From: Clostridiales bacterium | Lineage (GTDB): Bacteria; Bacillota; Clostridia; Saccharofermentanales; Saccharofermentanaceae | Direction: 5' to 3' | DNA length: 64,000 bases | Assembly (NCBI GenBank): GCA_017552455.1 | Contig: JAFZPX010000053.1 | Location: forward strand, 62,001 to 126,000 | Shown: in pieces, positions 1-7,329 of the stretch | Numbering within the stretch: the stretch's first letter is position 1 | Layout: each line of letters begins with the position of its first letter | The notes under the pieces: model-generated | Database searches by the model: none | Told to the model about the DNA's origin: nothing | What the model saw: only the letters and a program-made list of their open reading frames with translations | Made by a program: the position numbers and the translations under genes

Positions 1-3
1 TGT

Positions 4-9
4 ACCTCC
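4..9 (-). promoter_or_regulatory. Ribosome binding site of a gene starting just outside the window
   Basis: On the minus strand GGAGGT follows the ilvN stop codon by about 27 bases and sits a few bases before the left edge. It would serve a gene whose start codon lies outside the window. By analogy with common ilvB-ilvN-ilvC operons that gene may be ilvC, but nothing of it is visible. Confidence 0.6.
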
Positions 10-35
10 AAATTGGTTTTACTTAATTAATCGGA

Positions 36-539
36 TCATTCAGACAAGATGCTGTCAGGGCCGCGCTCTAAGGCCACAATGCCTGTACGGCACATCTCGA
101 TGATCCCAAAAGGCTTCATATTGTCGATAAATGCATCGATCTTGTTGGAATCGCCAGTAACTTCGAAGCACATTGCCTGTGACGAATAGTCGACAGTCTT
201 TGCCTTGAATACGTTAACTGCATCCATGATCTGTGCGCGATTATCAAGATCGTTCTTAACCTTGATAAGAAGAAGCTCTCTCTTGATTGCTTCCTCGTTC
301 GACAGTACTTCAACCTTCTTGACATTATATAACTTGGTTAACTGGCTAACAAGTTGCATACGGTCTGTTCTGTCCCCTGACAGAGAGATTGTTATTCTCG
401 AATACTCAGGCGACTCTGTCTCACCCACAGTGAGAGTGTCGATATTGAATCCGCGGCGTGTGAACATGCTTGTGACACGGGTGAGAACACCGTATTTATT
501 CTCGACATAAACAGCGATAACAAAATTATTCTTACTCAT
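36..539 (-). CDS. ilvN: Acetolactate synthase small (regulatory) subunit
   Basis: Regulatory subunit of acetolactate synthase, the first common enzyme of valine, leucine and isoleucine synthesis. It binds the catalytic subunit and usually mediates feedback inhibition by valine. The N-terminal ACT domain is clear (VENKYGVLTRVTSMFTRRGF, then the NIDTLTVG stretch), followed by the C-terminal domain typical of 160-175 residue small subunits. I place the start at 539, giving 167 residues, because a GGAGGAG ribosome binding site precedes that ATG; an in-frame upstream start would add an odd Arg-rich extension. The start overlaps the end of ilvB by 8 bp, so translation is probably coupled. The gene belongs to the T-box controlled transcript that begins near 2505. 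Confidence 0.96.
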   Translation of the reverse strand: MSKNNFVIAVYVENKYGVLTRVTSMFTRRGFNIDTLTVGETESPEYSRITISLSGDRTDRMQLVSQLTKLYNVKKVEVLSNEEAIKRELLLIKVKNDLDNRAQIMDAVNVFKAKTVDYSSQAMCFEVTGDSNKIDAFIDNMKPFGIIEMCRTGIVALERGPDSILSE

Positions 540-2208
540 GTCTGTTCTCCTCCTCTGTCGCAAGTATCAGTCTGTCGAATGATCCGCCCGGCTTCATCAT
601 AGGCATAACCAGATCATCCTTGTCGATCGTAAGATCGATGAGAACGGGACCTTCTGCCTTGGAAGCTTCCTCGAATGCATCCTTGAACTCATCTAAGTTC
701 TCTGCCTTATAGCCCTTGGCGCCGAAGCTCTCGGCAAGCTTAACGAAGTCAGTCTTCCTGTCGAGTGTCGTCTCAGAATATGCCTTGTTATAGAACAATG
801 TCTGCCACTGTCTAACCATTCCGAGAACTCCGTTATTGAAAAGAACAATAGTAACCGGAACATTATATGTAACTGCAGTGGCAAGCTCATTCAGGTTCAT
901 ACCGAAGCTTCCGTCACCTGTGAACAATACAGTTCTCTTCTTGCTTCCGTAAGCTGCACCGATAGCAGCACCCATACCGAAGCCCATGGTACCGAGACCG
1001 CCCGAAGAGATCCATGTTCTCTTCTTTTTGAAGTCATAGTACTGAGCAACCCACATCTGGTGCTGTCCAACGTCTGTTACAACGTCCGTATCCTCATCGT
1101 TGATAGCTGCAGCTGCTCTAACCGCATCTCTGGGCAGGAAGTTCTTATACTCCTGTGACGCCTCCTGCTCCATCAGCTTATCAACCTTAGTCATCCAGTT
1201 AGGATTACGCTTATAGTCAACAGCATCGATGAGCTTTCTTAAGAAGTCACTGATATCACAAGCACATCCGAGCTCGAGGTCAACGTTCTTACCAAGCTCA
1301 GCAAAGTCCGCATCAATCTGGATCTTACGTGCACCCTTGGAGAACTTCTCCGTATCACCAGTAGCACGGTCTGAGAATCTAACACCGATGCCGATGATGA
1401 GGTCCGCCTTAGCCATAGCCTTACTTGATGCGTAATGGCCGTGCATACCCTGCATGCCGAGGAATCTTGTAAGCTGTGAAGGAAGCTCAGAAAGGCCCAT
1501 CATGGAGCAGCCGATAACTGCATCGATCTTGTCAGCAAGCTCAGAGATAAGTGCACCAGCCCCTGCTCTTACAGCACCGCCGCCGAAATAGATATAAGGT
1601 CTGTTAGACTCAGCGATAAGAGTTGCAGCATCGTGAACAAGCTTATCGTCAGCAGGCTTAAGAGGCGTCTTCTCTACAGGAGCCTTATATGCGAATTCGC
1701 AAACAGCACCCTGAACATCCTTAGGGATATCAACAAGGACAGGACCCGGGCGGCCTGACTTAGCGATTCTAATCGCCTCTCTAATAGTATCTGCAAGATC
1801 TTCTACATCATGTACCAGGAAGTTGTGCTTCGTGATAGGAAGCGTGATACCTGTGATATCGATCTCCTGGAAACTGTCTCTTCCGATAAGGGAATTGGAT
1901 ACGTTACCCGTTATGGCAAGAAGAGGTACGGAATCAAGATACGCAGTAGCGATACCCGTGACGAGATTCGTAGCACCCGGGCCTGATGTCGCAAGGACGA
2001 CACCGATATCACCTGTTGCTCTCGCATAACCGTCGGCAGCATGTGCCGCGCCCTGCTCATGTGCAGCGAGGATATGGGTGATGCGATCGCTCTTCTTGTA
2101 AAGCTGATCATAAATATCGATAACGGTACCACCCGGGTAACCGAAGATCGTCTTTATGTTCTGCTCGATAAGCGTCTCAACTACGATTTCCGCTCCTTTG
2201 AGTTTCAT
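532..2208 (-). CDS. ilvB: Acetolactate synthase large (catalytic) subunit
   Basis: ThDP-dependent catalytic subunit that condenses two pyruvates, or pyruvate and 2-oxobutyrate, into acetohydroxyacids for valine/leucine and isoleucine synthesis. At 558 residues it has the usual length. Seen in the sequence: the activating Glu51 in AHEQGAAHAADG, the central FAD-binding domain, and the ThDP/Mg motif GDGS at 431-434 followed by NN at 458-459. The C-terminal region keeps the VMPMMKPGG stretch of biosynthetic acetohydroxyacid synthases, which argues against a catabolic acetolactate synthase. The leader carries a T-box (2231-2505), so expression should respond to the charging of a branched-chain tRNA. 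ilvN follows with an 8-bp overlap. Confidence 0.97.
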   Translation of the reverse strand: MKLKGAEIVVETLIEQNIKTIFGYPGGTVIDIYDQLYKKSDRITHILAAHEQGAAHAADGYARATGDIGVVLATSGPGATNLVTGIATAYLDSVPLLAITGNVSNSLIGRDSFQEIDITGITLPITKHNFLVHDVEDLADTIREAIRIAKSGRPGPVLVDIPKDVQGAVCEFAYKAPVEKTPLKPADDKLVHDAATLIAESNRPYIYFGGGAVRAGAGALISELADKIDAVIGCSMMGLSELPSQLTRFLGMQGMHGHYASSKAMAKADLIIGIGVRFSDRATGDTEKFSKGARKIQIDADFAELGKNVDLELGCACDISDFLRKLIDAVDYKRNPNWMTKVDKLMEQEASQEYKNFLPRDAVRAAAAINDEDTDVVTDVGQHQMWVAQYYDFKKKRTWISSGGLGTMGFGMGAAIGAAYGSKKRTVLFTGDGSFGMNLNELATAVTYNVPVTIVLFNNGVLGMVRQWQTLFYNKAYSETTLDRKTDFVKLAESFGAKGYKAENLDEFKDAFEEASKAEGPVLIDLTIDKDDLVMPMMKPGGSFDRLILATEEENRHE

Positions 2209-2230
2209 GACGTTCTCTCCTTTTTCTCAA

Positions 2231-2505
2231 AAATAAAAGTCTCCTCTTCGCAGCAAGTTAACTTGCACGAAGAAGAGACGAAAAGACTTAATTTCCGCGG
2301 TACCACTCTTCTTAGGTCGGCGACCTCACTCAGCGGTGTCTATCAACACCTTTCTCTGTAACGGGAGAACCCGATAAGACCTACTCGAATTAACTTTAAG
2401 TCTTACAGCTCCGGGATGACTTATCATTACGCTTCCTGTACCGTCTCGCACCAACCGCCGGCTCTCTTAACAGGGGACACGCATCTTTTTTCCCTTCAGC
2501 GCCTT
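2231..2505 (-). promoter_or_regulatory. T-box riboswitch leader of ilvB, probable valine specifier
   Basis: The untranslated leader of ilvB has the hallmark T-box sequence AGAGTGGTACCGCGG on the minus strand (about 2297-2311), whose UGG-side bulge pairs with the uncharged tRNA acceptor end. Upstream lies the Stem I distal hairpin with GGTTGGTGCGAGA (about 2448-2460), then GATAA-GTC-A at the specifier loop position and CCCGGAGC. Aligning with the usual GAA-codon-A context makes GTC at 2418-2420 the specifier, that is valine. The specifier call is my alignment by eye. Stem I and the T-box core fill the 344-base gap between genes, and nothing else coding is seen there. Confidence 0.93.
2232..2280 (-). 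terminator. Intrinsic terminator of the ilvB T-box
   Basis: On the minus strand GTCTCTTCTTCG pairs with CGAAGAGGAGAC, across a loop that itself contains GCAAGTTAACTTGC, and is followed by TTTTATTTTT. This is a rho-independent terminator just before the ilvB ribosome binding site. Its 5' half lies directly after the T-box core, as expected for the terminator/antiterminator switch. Confidence 0.9.
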
Positions 2506-2512
2506 TCTGAAT

Positions 2513-2541
2513 ATTAAAACACCTAATAAGCTTTATGTCAA
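2513..2541 (-). promoter_or_regulatory. Promoter of ilvB-ilvN
   Basis: A strong sigma-A type promoter: -35 TTGACA (2536-2541), a 17-bp spacer and -10 TTTAAT (2513-2518) on the minus strand. It starts 12 bases after the end of the ABC ATPase gene and puts the transcript start near 2505, just before Stem I of the T-box. Confidence 0.85.
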
Positions 2542-2552
2542 CAAAAACGCCG

Positions 2553-3305
2553 TCAGCCGTAACCTGCGAGGAACTCCTTTGTACGCTCATGCTGAGGGTT
2601 GCTTATGATGTCGCTTCCCTGCTCCACGATAACGCCGCCGTCCATGAACACGAGCTTATCTGCGACATCCCTCGCAAAAGCCATCTCATGTGTAACGATG
2701 ACCATAGTCATCTTCTCCTCGGCAAGCTCTCGTATAACCTTAAGAACGCCCGCCGTAAGCTCAGGGTCGAGTGCCGACGTAGGCTCGTCAAAGAAAAGGA
2801 TCTCAGGGTTAAGCGCCAAAGCTCTTGCTATGGATACTCTCTGCTGCTGTCCTCCCGAGAGGTTGCAGGGGTAGGAGTCCGCCTTTTCGGACATGTCGAG
2901 CTTCTTAAGAAGTGCATCACAGATGGCGTTAGCCTCCTCCTTGCTCTTCTTGTGCACGTGTATGAGCGACTCCGTGATGTTGCGTCTTACGGAGAAGTGC
3001 GGGAAAAGGTTGAAGTTCTGGAACACGAGTCCGAACTTGCCTCTTATCTCCTGTATATTTTTCTTGTCTGTGTACTGCGTAAGGCCGGACTGCGAGGTGG
3101 ATACGAGCTTCTCGCCTGCAATCTTGATCTCGCCCTTGTCGATATACTCAAGTGTAGTCGCGCAGCGAAGAAGCGTGGACTTACCGCCGCCCGAAGGACC
3201 GATGACGGCTACGACCTCACCCTTCTTTACCTCAAGGTCGATGCCCTTAAGTACCTCAAGGGAACCGAACGATTTATGTATGTTGTGCATCTCAAGTACG
3301 TTCAT
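2553..3305 (-). CDS. Polar amino acid ABC transporter, ATP-binding protein
   Basis: Cytoplasmic ATPase of a polar amino acid importer (GlnQ/ArtM/HisP type). At 250 residues it has family length and all motifs are intact: Walker A GPSGGGKST (36-44), Q-loop Q96, signature LSGGQ (149-153), Walker B ILFFDEP (169-175) and H-loop H206. The downstream ends of the operon order are solute-binding protein, permease, ATPase, with gaps of only a few bases. The substrate cannot be read from this subunit; glutamine, arginine, cystine and related amino acids are all possible. The ilvB promoter begins immediately after its stop codon, with no separate terminator seen. Confidence 0.93.
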   Translation of the reverse strand: MNVLEMHNIHKSFGSLEVLKGIDLEVKKGEVVAVIGPSGGGKSTLLRCATTLEYIDKGEIKIAGEKLVSTSQSGLTQYTDKKNIQEIRGKFGLVFQNFNLFPHFSVRRNITESLIHVHKKSKEEANAICDALLKKLDMSEKADSYPCNLSGGQQQRVSIARALALNPEILFFDEPTSALDPELTAGVLKVIRELAEEKMTMVIVTHEMAFARDVADKLVFMDGGVIVEQGSDIISNPQHERTKEFLAGYG

Positions 3306-3314
3306 GCTGTCCCC

Positions 3315-3986
3315 TTACGAATAGTATCTCATTGATTTCTCGGCACGGTTCATGATGATCTCGATGACACCGTTCATGACATAGTAGAACACACCCGCCA
3401 CGATGAAAGGCATAACGGAAACCTGCGAGGAAGCGAGGTTCTTTGCCATCGTGAACATCTCGGTTACTGCGAGAACCTGAGCAAGAGACGTGTCCTTAAC
3501 AAGCGTGATGACTTCATTCGTGACAGACGGCAGGACACGCTTTATAACCTGCGGCAGGATGATCCTGAAGAAAGTCTGCGCCTTGCTGAAGCCTAATATC
3601 TGCGCTGCTTCGTACTGACCTACAGGCATGGACTGGATGCCGCCCCTGAAGATCTCTGCGAAGTATGCAGCATAGTTTAAAGAGAAACCTATGATCGTCG
3701 CTACAAACCTGTACTTAAACGGTCCTACATCAAGATCCGCGAGCTTTACACCGAAGATGTAATACGGCCCGAAATACACGAGCAGCAGCTGAAGCATAAG
3801 CGGCGTGCCTCTCATGACGGATATATATACGCGTACAAGTCCTGCTACGATCTTGTTTTTAGACATACGCCCCCGGGCTACAAGCAGCCCGAGGGGTATG
3901 GAAAAAAGCAATGTCAGGAAGAAGATTCCTAAAGTGAATCTTAATCCGCTTGCAAGCTGATTTAATGTCGAAGTCAGCTCAGCCAT
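3315..3986 (-). CDS. Polar amino acid ABC transporter, permease protein
   Basis: Membrane subunit of the amino acid importer (HisM/GlnP type). The 223 residues hold several hydrophobic spans, with the first near 18-37, and the conserved cytoplasmic EAA loop at about 126-146 (EAAQILGFSKAQTF), where the ATPase docks. Only one permease gene is present, so the transporter probably uses a homodimer of this protein. It sits 9 bp before the ATPase gene and 3 bp after the solute-binding protein gene, so the three are certainly one transcript. Confidence 0.93.
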   Translation of the reverse strand: MAELTSTLNQLASGLRFTLGIFFLTLLFSIPLGLLVARGRMSKNKIVAGLVRVYISVMRGTPLMLQLLLVYFGPYYIFGVKLADLDVGPFKYRFVATIIGFSLNYAAYFAEIFRGGIQSMPVGQYEAAQILGFSKAQTFFRIILPQVIKRVLPSVTNEVITLVKDTSLAQVLAVTEMFTMAKNLASSQVSVMPFIVAGVFYYVMNGVIEIIMNRAEKSMRYYS

Positions 3987-3989
3987 TAA

Positions 3990-4784
3990 TTATCCGATTG
4001 TTGTGATGTCTTCGCCGAACCACTCGTTGGAGATCTGAGCGAGAGTACCGTCTGCAGCCATCTCCTCGAGAGTAGCCTGAACCTGATCACGAAGATCCTC
4101 GTTGCCGAGAGCGAAGCCTACACCGTACTCCTCAGAAGCAACAGCCTCATCAAGAACGATAAAGTCTCTGCCGGACTGCTGAATCTCGTAACGTGCAACG
4201 ATCTCATCCATAACGATAGCGTCGATAGCACCGGACTCAAGCTCGAGCATAGCGTTGAGATAGTCATCAACCTGAACGAGCTCAGCGAAAGAGTTCATAA
4301 GATCTGTATTCTCCTCGAGTGCAGCAAGTCCGGAAGAATCCTTCTGAACTGCAACAACAGCACCCTCGAGGTCTGCAAGTGATGCGATAGCGGAATCACT
4401 TCTAACTACTACAACCTGGTTGTTGTCCATATAAGCTTCTGTCCAAGCGTACTGATCCTCACGGCCGCTGATTGTAAAGCCGTTCCAGATGCAGTCGATG
4501 TTACCGGAGTTGAGCTCCTGGTCCTTGGAATCCCAAGCGATAGGCTGAGCTACGAACTCGAGGCCCAATCTGTCTGCAACCTCTGCTGCGAGGTCAAGGT
4601 CAAAACCTGTGTAAGAACCGTCGTCTGCAACGAATCCCATAGGAGGAAACTCTGCGTCGAAGCCAACAACAAACTGTCCGCCTTCTGCAGCGCCTGTGCC
4701 TTCAGCCTCACTCTCAGCTGCACAAGCTGTAAGAGGCATAACGAGCATTGTAGCTGCAAGAACCAAAGTCAATAATCTCTTCAT
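3990..4784 (-). CDS. Amino acid ABC transporter, substrate-binding lipoprotein
   Basis: Family 3 extracellular solute-binding protein that delivers an amino acid to the permease. The 264-residue product starts with a lipoprotein signal peptide ending in LTAC, with Cys near position 21. The mature part has typical family features: FVVGFDAEFPPMGFVADDG, then YTGFDLDLAAEVADRLG, and the C-terminal NEWFGED. I chose the start at 4784 because it gives a normal signal peptide and an AAGAAGGG ribosome binding site; the longer frame to 4820 adds a basic extension. The family mixes glutamine, arginine, histidine and cystine binders, and I cannot tell which applies here. Confidence 0.93.
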   Translation of the reverse strand: MKRLLTLVLAATMLVMPLTACAAESEAEGTGAAEGGQFVVGFDAEFPPMGFVADDGSYTGFDLDLAAEVADRLGLEFVAQPIAWDSKDQELNSGNIDCIWNGFTISGREDQYAWTEAYMDNNQVVVVRSDSAIASLADLEGAVVAVQKDSSGLAALEENTDLMNSFAELVQVDDYLNAMLELESGAIDAIVMDEIVARYEIQQSGRDFIVLDEAVASEEYGVGFALGNEDLRDQVQATLEEMAADGTLAQISNEWFGEDITTIG

Positions 4785-4826
4785 GATAAAACCCTTCTTT
4801 CTTAAAGCATTTTTCAACACTCGGGT

Positions 4827-4835
4827 ATTTTACCA
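4827..4835 (-). promoter_or_regulatory. Probable extended -10 promoter of the amino acid ABC operon
   Basis: The minus strand reads TGGTAAAAT about 45 bases before the substrate-binding protein start. TG-N-TAAAAT is an extended -10 element. No good -35 hexamer is seen at 16-18 bp. The gap to the anti-sigma gene upstream is only 78 bases. Confidence 0.55.
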
Positions 4836-4862
4836 CGAAATACTTTAGTGCGATAGAAAATG

Positions 4863-5672
4863 TCAGCTTACCTGCGAGACGAGGTCGAGAATAGCGTCTT
4901 CCGTGAGCAGCTGCTCTGTCGTTACAGAATATGAATAGCCGCCGTGGATCCAATATGCCACCGCATATCCTCTGATGCTGCCGGAAAGATTGACCGTTCC
5001 GATACCATCAACATCTACCCTGCGTCCTACACTGTAGCAGGTGTCACAGTCTGAGATATTTCTCTCGCCCTGGGCCTTTCTTATCGTGCAGATGAGGTTG
5101 CCGTCTTCGTCCAAATACTGTATCTCAGCAATATTAAAGCCGTCGTCGTAAACATAGTTGAAATAATAACAGTCAGAACTTCCGTCCACTGAGTCAGGAG
5201 CCTCGAAGTCAAACTGTGCGGATCCCTCAAGAGCATCAAGAGACTCAAATGCGAAGCACATATACTCGCATGTTAAGGAGTCACGGCTATACAGATAAGC
5301 GTCTTCAACTTCCGGTTCAGCAGCTGTTGTAGGAGCACCGACACACTCACCGCTACCTCCTGACACGGCACCCTGACTGTTATCATCTGTGGCACTGTCG
5401 ATCTCAGCTACTACACCTTCAATACTCTGATTATGTGCATGGATCTCTTCCGAAGCAGATTTGCTTCTTCCCATGTAATTCATGATCGTTCCGCCTACGA
5501 GAATAAGAATAGCCGCAGCCGCGACGATACCTATGATGCCCGAATAGCGGCGGAGTGATGTTACTGTTGCCCTCTTCGCAGGGGCAGCAGTCTCCATAGC
5601 CTCTTCTATATACTTGTCGTCAACGTCGCTCATGGCTCTAAGCAGACGTGCAGCATCAATCTTCTTATCCAT
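4863..5672 (-). CDS. Putative membrane-bound anti-sigma factor
   Basis: A 269-residue protein with a cytoplasmic N-terminus of about 43 residues, a single transmembrane span (about 44-64) and an extracytoplasmic C-terminal part of about 200 residues that is acidic and rich in Ser, Tyr and Asp. The first residues (DAARLLRAMSDVDDKYIEEA) look like the short N-terminal segment seen in many clostridial proteins encoded beside ECF sigma factors. Its start overlaps the end of the sigma factor gene by 8 bp. From topology and this coupling I infer an anti-sigma factor that holds the sigma factor at the membrane until a signal arrives. I do not recognise the outer domain, and the signal is unknown. Confidence 0.7.
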   Translation of the reverse strand: MDKKIDAARLLRAMSDVDDKYIEEAMETAAPAKRATVTSLRRYSGIIGIVAAAAILILVGGTIMNYMGRSKSASEEIHAHNQSIEGVVAEIDSATDDNSQGAVSGGSGECVGAPTTAAEPEVEDAYLYSRDSLTCEYMCFAFESLDALEGSAQFDFEAPDSVDGSSDCYYFNYVYDDGFNIAEIQYLDEDGNLICTIRKAQGERNISDCDTCYSVGRRVDVDGIGTVNLSGSIRGYAVAYWIHGGYSYSVTTEQLLTEDAILDLVSQVS

Positions 5673-6231
5673 TGTAACCTTCTTTCTTGAGGAGAACGCT
5701 CAAGCTGTCGCGGGATCTTGCAAGGCTCATCTTTACCTTGCTCTTGCCGAAGCCAAACCGCTCCGCTATCTCATTAACGGAATCCCCAAAGAAGTAACGT
5801 CTCATAAATATCTTTCTTGCATCTGTCGGGAGAGTCTCAAGGAACTTGTTAAGTATCCTCTTGAGTTCCTCATCCTCTGTCTCATCATCGGTCGCTGTCG
5901 CGCCCTGATCAGCTATGCACTCTTCAAGCTCTTCTATCATAAGAGGGACCTCGCCTGCGCCTCTCTTGGCGGCATGCATCTGGTCGTAGCGGTCGAGCGA
6001 GAGATTTCTTGTTATCTTGGCAAGAAATGCCTGGAATGCTGTTGGCCTTGTCGGCGGGATTACGCTCCAGGTCTTAAGATATGTATCATTCTCGCACTCT
6101 TCGGAATCCTCGTGGCTCTTTAAGATGCCGTAAGCTATGCTTCTTAAGAGCCTGCCGTATTTATCCCTGGTACAAGCAATCGCCTGCTCGTCCCTTGCGA
6201 AATACATATCTATAATGAGCTGATCTTCCAT
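5665..6231 (-). CDS. ECF-type RNA polymerase sigma factor
   Basis: Sigma-70 family factor of the extracytoplasmic function group, 188 residues. Region 2 covers about 16-84 (YGILKSHEDSEECENDTYLKTW, with the core-binding and -10 recognising helices) and region 4 about 126-181, with a helix-turn-helix (EIAERFGFGKSKVKMSLARSR) that would read the -35 element. An acidic linker (109-124) joins them, and region 3 is absent, as usual. It is co-transcribed and overlaps by 8 bp with the putative anti-sigma factor. Target promoters are unknown; its own promoter may be TGGTATAAT at 6267-6275. Confidence 0.9.
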   Translation of the reverse strand: MEDQLIIDMYFARDEQAIACTRDKYGRLLRSIAYGILKSHEDSEECENDTYLKTWSVIPPTRPTAFQAFLAKITRNLSLDRYDQMHAAKRGAGEVPLMIEELEECIADQGATATDDETEDEELKRILNKFLETLPTDARKIFMRRYFFGDSVNEIAERFGFGKSKVKMSLARSRDSLSVLLKKEGYNG

Positions 6232-6266
6232 GAATAGTATCTATCCTTTGATGAATATCTTTATTC

Positions 6267-6275
6267 ATTATACCA
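6267..6275 (-). promoter_or_regulatory. Probable extended -10 promoter of the sigma/anti-sigma operon
   Basis: TGGTATAAT on the minus strand, a TG-N extended -10 element 36 bases before the sigma factor start. The -35 region is poor. It resembles the element before the ABC operon (TGGTAAAAT). Confidence 0.6.
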
Positions 6276-6321
6276 TCCTCCTCTCATCCTTTAAGACGGA
6301 AGATGATGTTAAGTGGTCACA

Positions 6322-7146
6322 TTAGTATTCCCATTCTTTCTCAAGAAGGGCCGCAAGGTCCGCCGGGATGTTGTTATAGAACACTATTTGCTCAGGTTCC
6401 TTGATGCTTTGGGTGATTGGGAACACGCACTCTGCGGCTATGGAATTGACCATTGATATGATCGCGCTTGTTACCCAGTCCTTGGTTGGAATGAAGTTAT
6501 TAGTTCCGCCAAGCACTAGGAAATCTCTGTAAGGAATGAGGCCGTTCTCGGTAAACAGCTGAATCTTGTCGATGGCATCGTTATCGTAGCCCTTGTCACC
6601 TATCTTTCCCATGCACTCGATGATAAAGCACACCTCGAACTCAGGAAGGTAGACCACGAAGTCAGGAAATTTGCACTTACCGTCGAAGTAAACCGCTGGC
6701 TCGTACTTAAACTCCAGATCAAGGCTTCTTAGTGTTATCGCAGTGTTCAGCTCAAACCTTGATCGCATATGAAGGTTCTCGAACCAAAGGTCTCCGTAGA
6801 TTTTCTTGGGGTTCGACTGCGACTGCATCTTGTCCCAGTCTTTCTTAGTGAGGTGATAAGCGGCACTCAGCTGTATATGATACTCGGATGGACTGACTTT
6901 AAGCGAAGAAATGATTAGTTTTCTGATTTCCTGATAGTGGGCTCTCAAGTCCGCGAGCCGGCCAGCTTCTTGATTCTTCGCCTTATTAAGTGAGAACGTC
7001 CTTACTATCTCATTATCTTGTCCATACTCTCTTACAACGCTCGAATTACCTCTACTTCCTCGATGATAATTAGGAAGCTTCGCTAATTCTTTATCAATAA
7101 ACAAAACCTTGGCGATCTTATAATCGTCTGAAAATGAAGTTATCAT
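6322..7146 (-). CDS. PD-(D/E)XK nuclease-like protein, orphan
   Basis: A 274-residue protein with no signal peptide or membrane span. The middle part resembles the PD-(D/E)XK nuclease fold also found as an extra domain in some helicase-like proteins: MRSRFE at 127-132 (Glu in the first helix), an aromatic and acidic strand LEFKYEPAVY, PDF at 161-163 (Asp162), then IIECMGK at 175-181 (Glu177, Lys181). The order E...PD...ExxxK supports a metal-dependent DNA nuclease, though the spacing E-C-M-G-K departs from the plain ExK form. The N-terminal 110 residues are basic and not recognised. There is no methyltransferase, helicase or transposase beside it. A ribosome binding site AGGGGA precedes the ATG, and the promoter is overlaid by an octamer array (7212-7322). 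DNA cleavage is an inference. Confidence 0.6.
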   Translation of the reverse strand: MITSFSDDYKIAKVLFIDKELAKLPNYHRGSRGNSSVVREYGQDNEIVRTFSLNKAKNQEAGRLADLRAHYQEIRKLIISSLKVSPSEYHIQLSAAYHLTKKDWDKMQSQSNPKKIYGDLWFENLHMRSRFELNTAITLRSLDLEFKYEPAVYFDGKCKFPDFVVYLPEFEVCFIIECMGKIGDKGYDNDAIDKIQLFTENGLIPYRDFLVLGGTNNFIPTKDWVTSAIISMVNSIAAECVFPITQSIKEPEQIVFYNNIPADLAALLEKEWEY

Positions 7147-7187
7147 GTTATCTATCCCCTTAGCGGGATGATAAACCGATTCGCGGT

Positions 7188-7216
7188 CTTATACAAGTGG
7201 GAAAGTCTTTTGTTAA
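7188..7216 (-). promoter_or_regulatory. Promoter of the nuclease-like gene, overlapped by the octamer array
   Basis: -35 TTAACA (7211-7216), a 17-bp spacer and -10 TATAAG (7188-7193) on the minus strand, 41 bases before the ATG at 7146. The -35 hexamer lies inside the first octamer of the array, so any protein on the array would touch RNA polymerase. Confidence 0.6.
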
Positions 7217-7322
7217 TGTTTGTGTTAATGTTTTCCTTAAAACATTAACGACTACCTTAACAAACGAGCAAACGTTAATGTACATGTTAATGTTTTTCAA
7301 AAACCTTAACAGTTACCTTAAC
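7212..7322. repeat. Array of eight GTTAAKGT octamers in alternating pairs
   Basis: Eight copies of GTTAATGT or GTTAAGGT fill 111 bases. On the plus strand they are at 7212-7219 and 7224-7231 (direct), 7242-7249 and 7254-7261 (inverted), 7274-7281 and 7286-7293 (direct), 7303-7310 and 7315-7322 (inverted). The two members of each pair start 12 bp apart. The whole block repeats with a period of 61-62 bp, so the array is two copies of a four-octamer unit. In the first unit GTTAATGTTTT and AAAACATTAAC form an 11-bp inverted repeat around CCTT. The array lies between the end of the BMP lipoprotein gene and the nuclease-like gene, and covers the -35 of the latter. It looks like a protein-binding array; the binding protein is unknown. 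Confidence 0.9.
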
Positions 7323-7329
7323 AAAACAA

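Noticed and set aside
2535..3335. 266-residue open frame on the plus strand across the ABC ATPase gene
   Set aside because: The minus-strand gene has all ATPase motifs and the opposite frame has no recognisable domain or ribosome binding site.
7212..7322. CRISPR array
   Set aside because: The units are 8 bp, occur in both orientations and have no spacers of uniform unique sequence, and no cas gene is near.
7212..7322. LytTR-type regulator binding sites
   Set aside because: The core GTTAAKG resembles the LytTR half-site, but those repeats lie about 21-22 bp apart, not 12 bp, and no LytTR gene is nearby.
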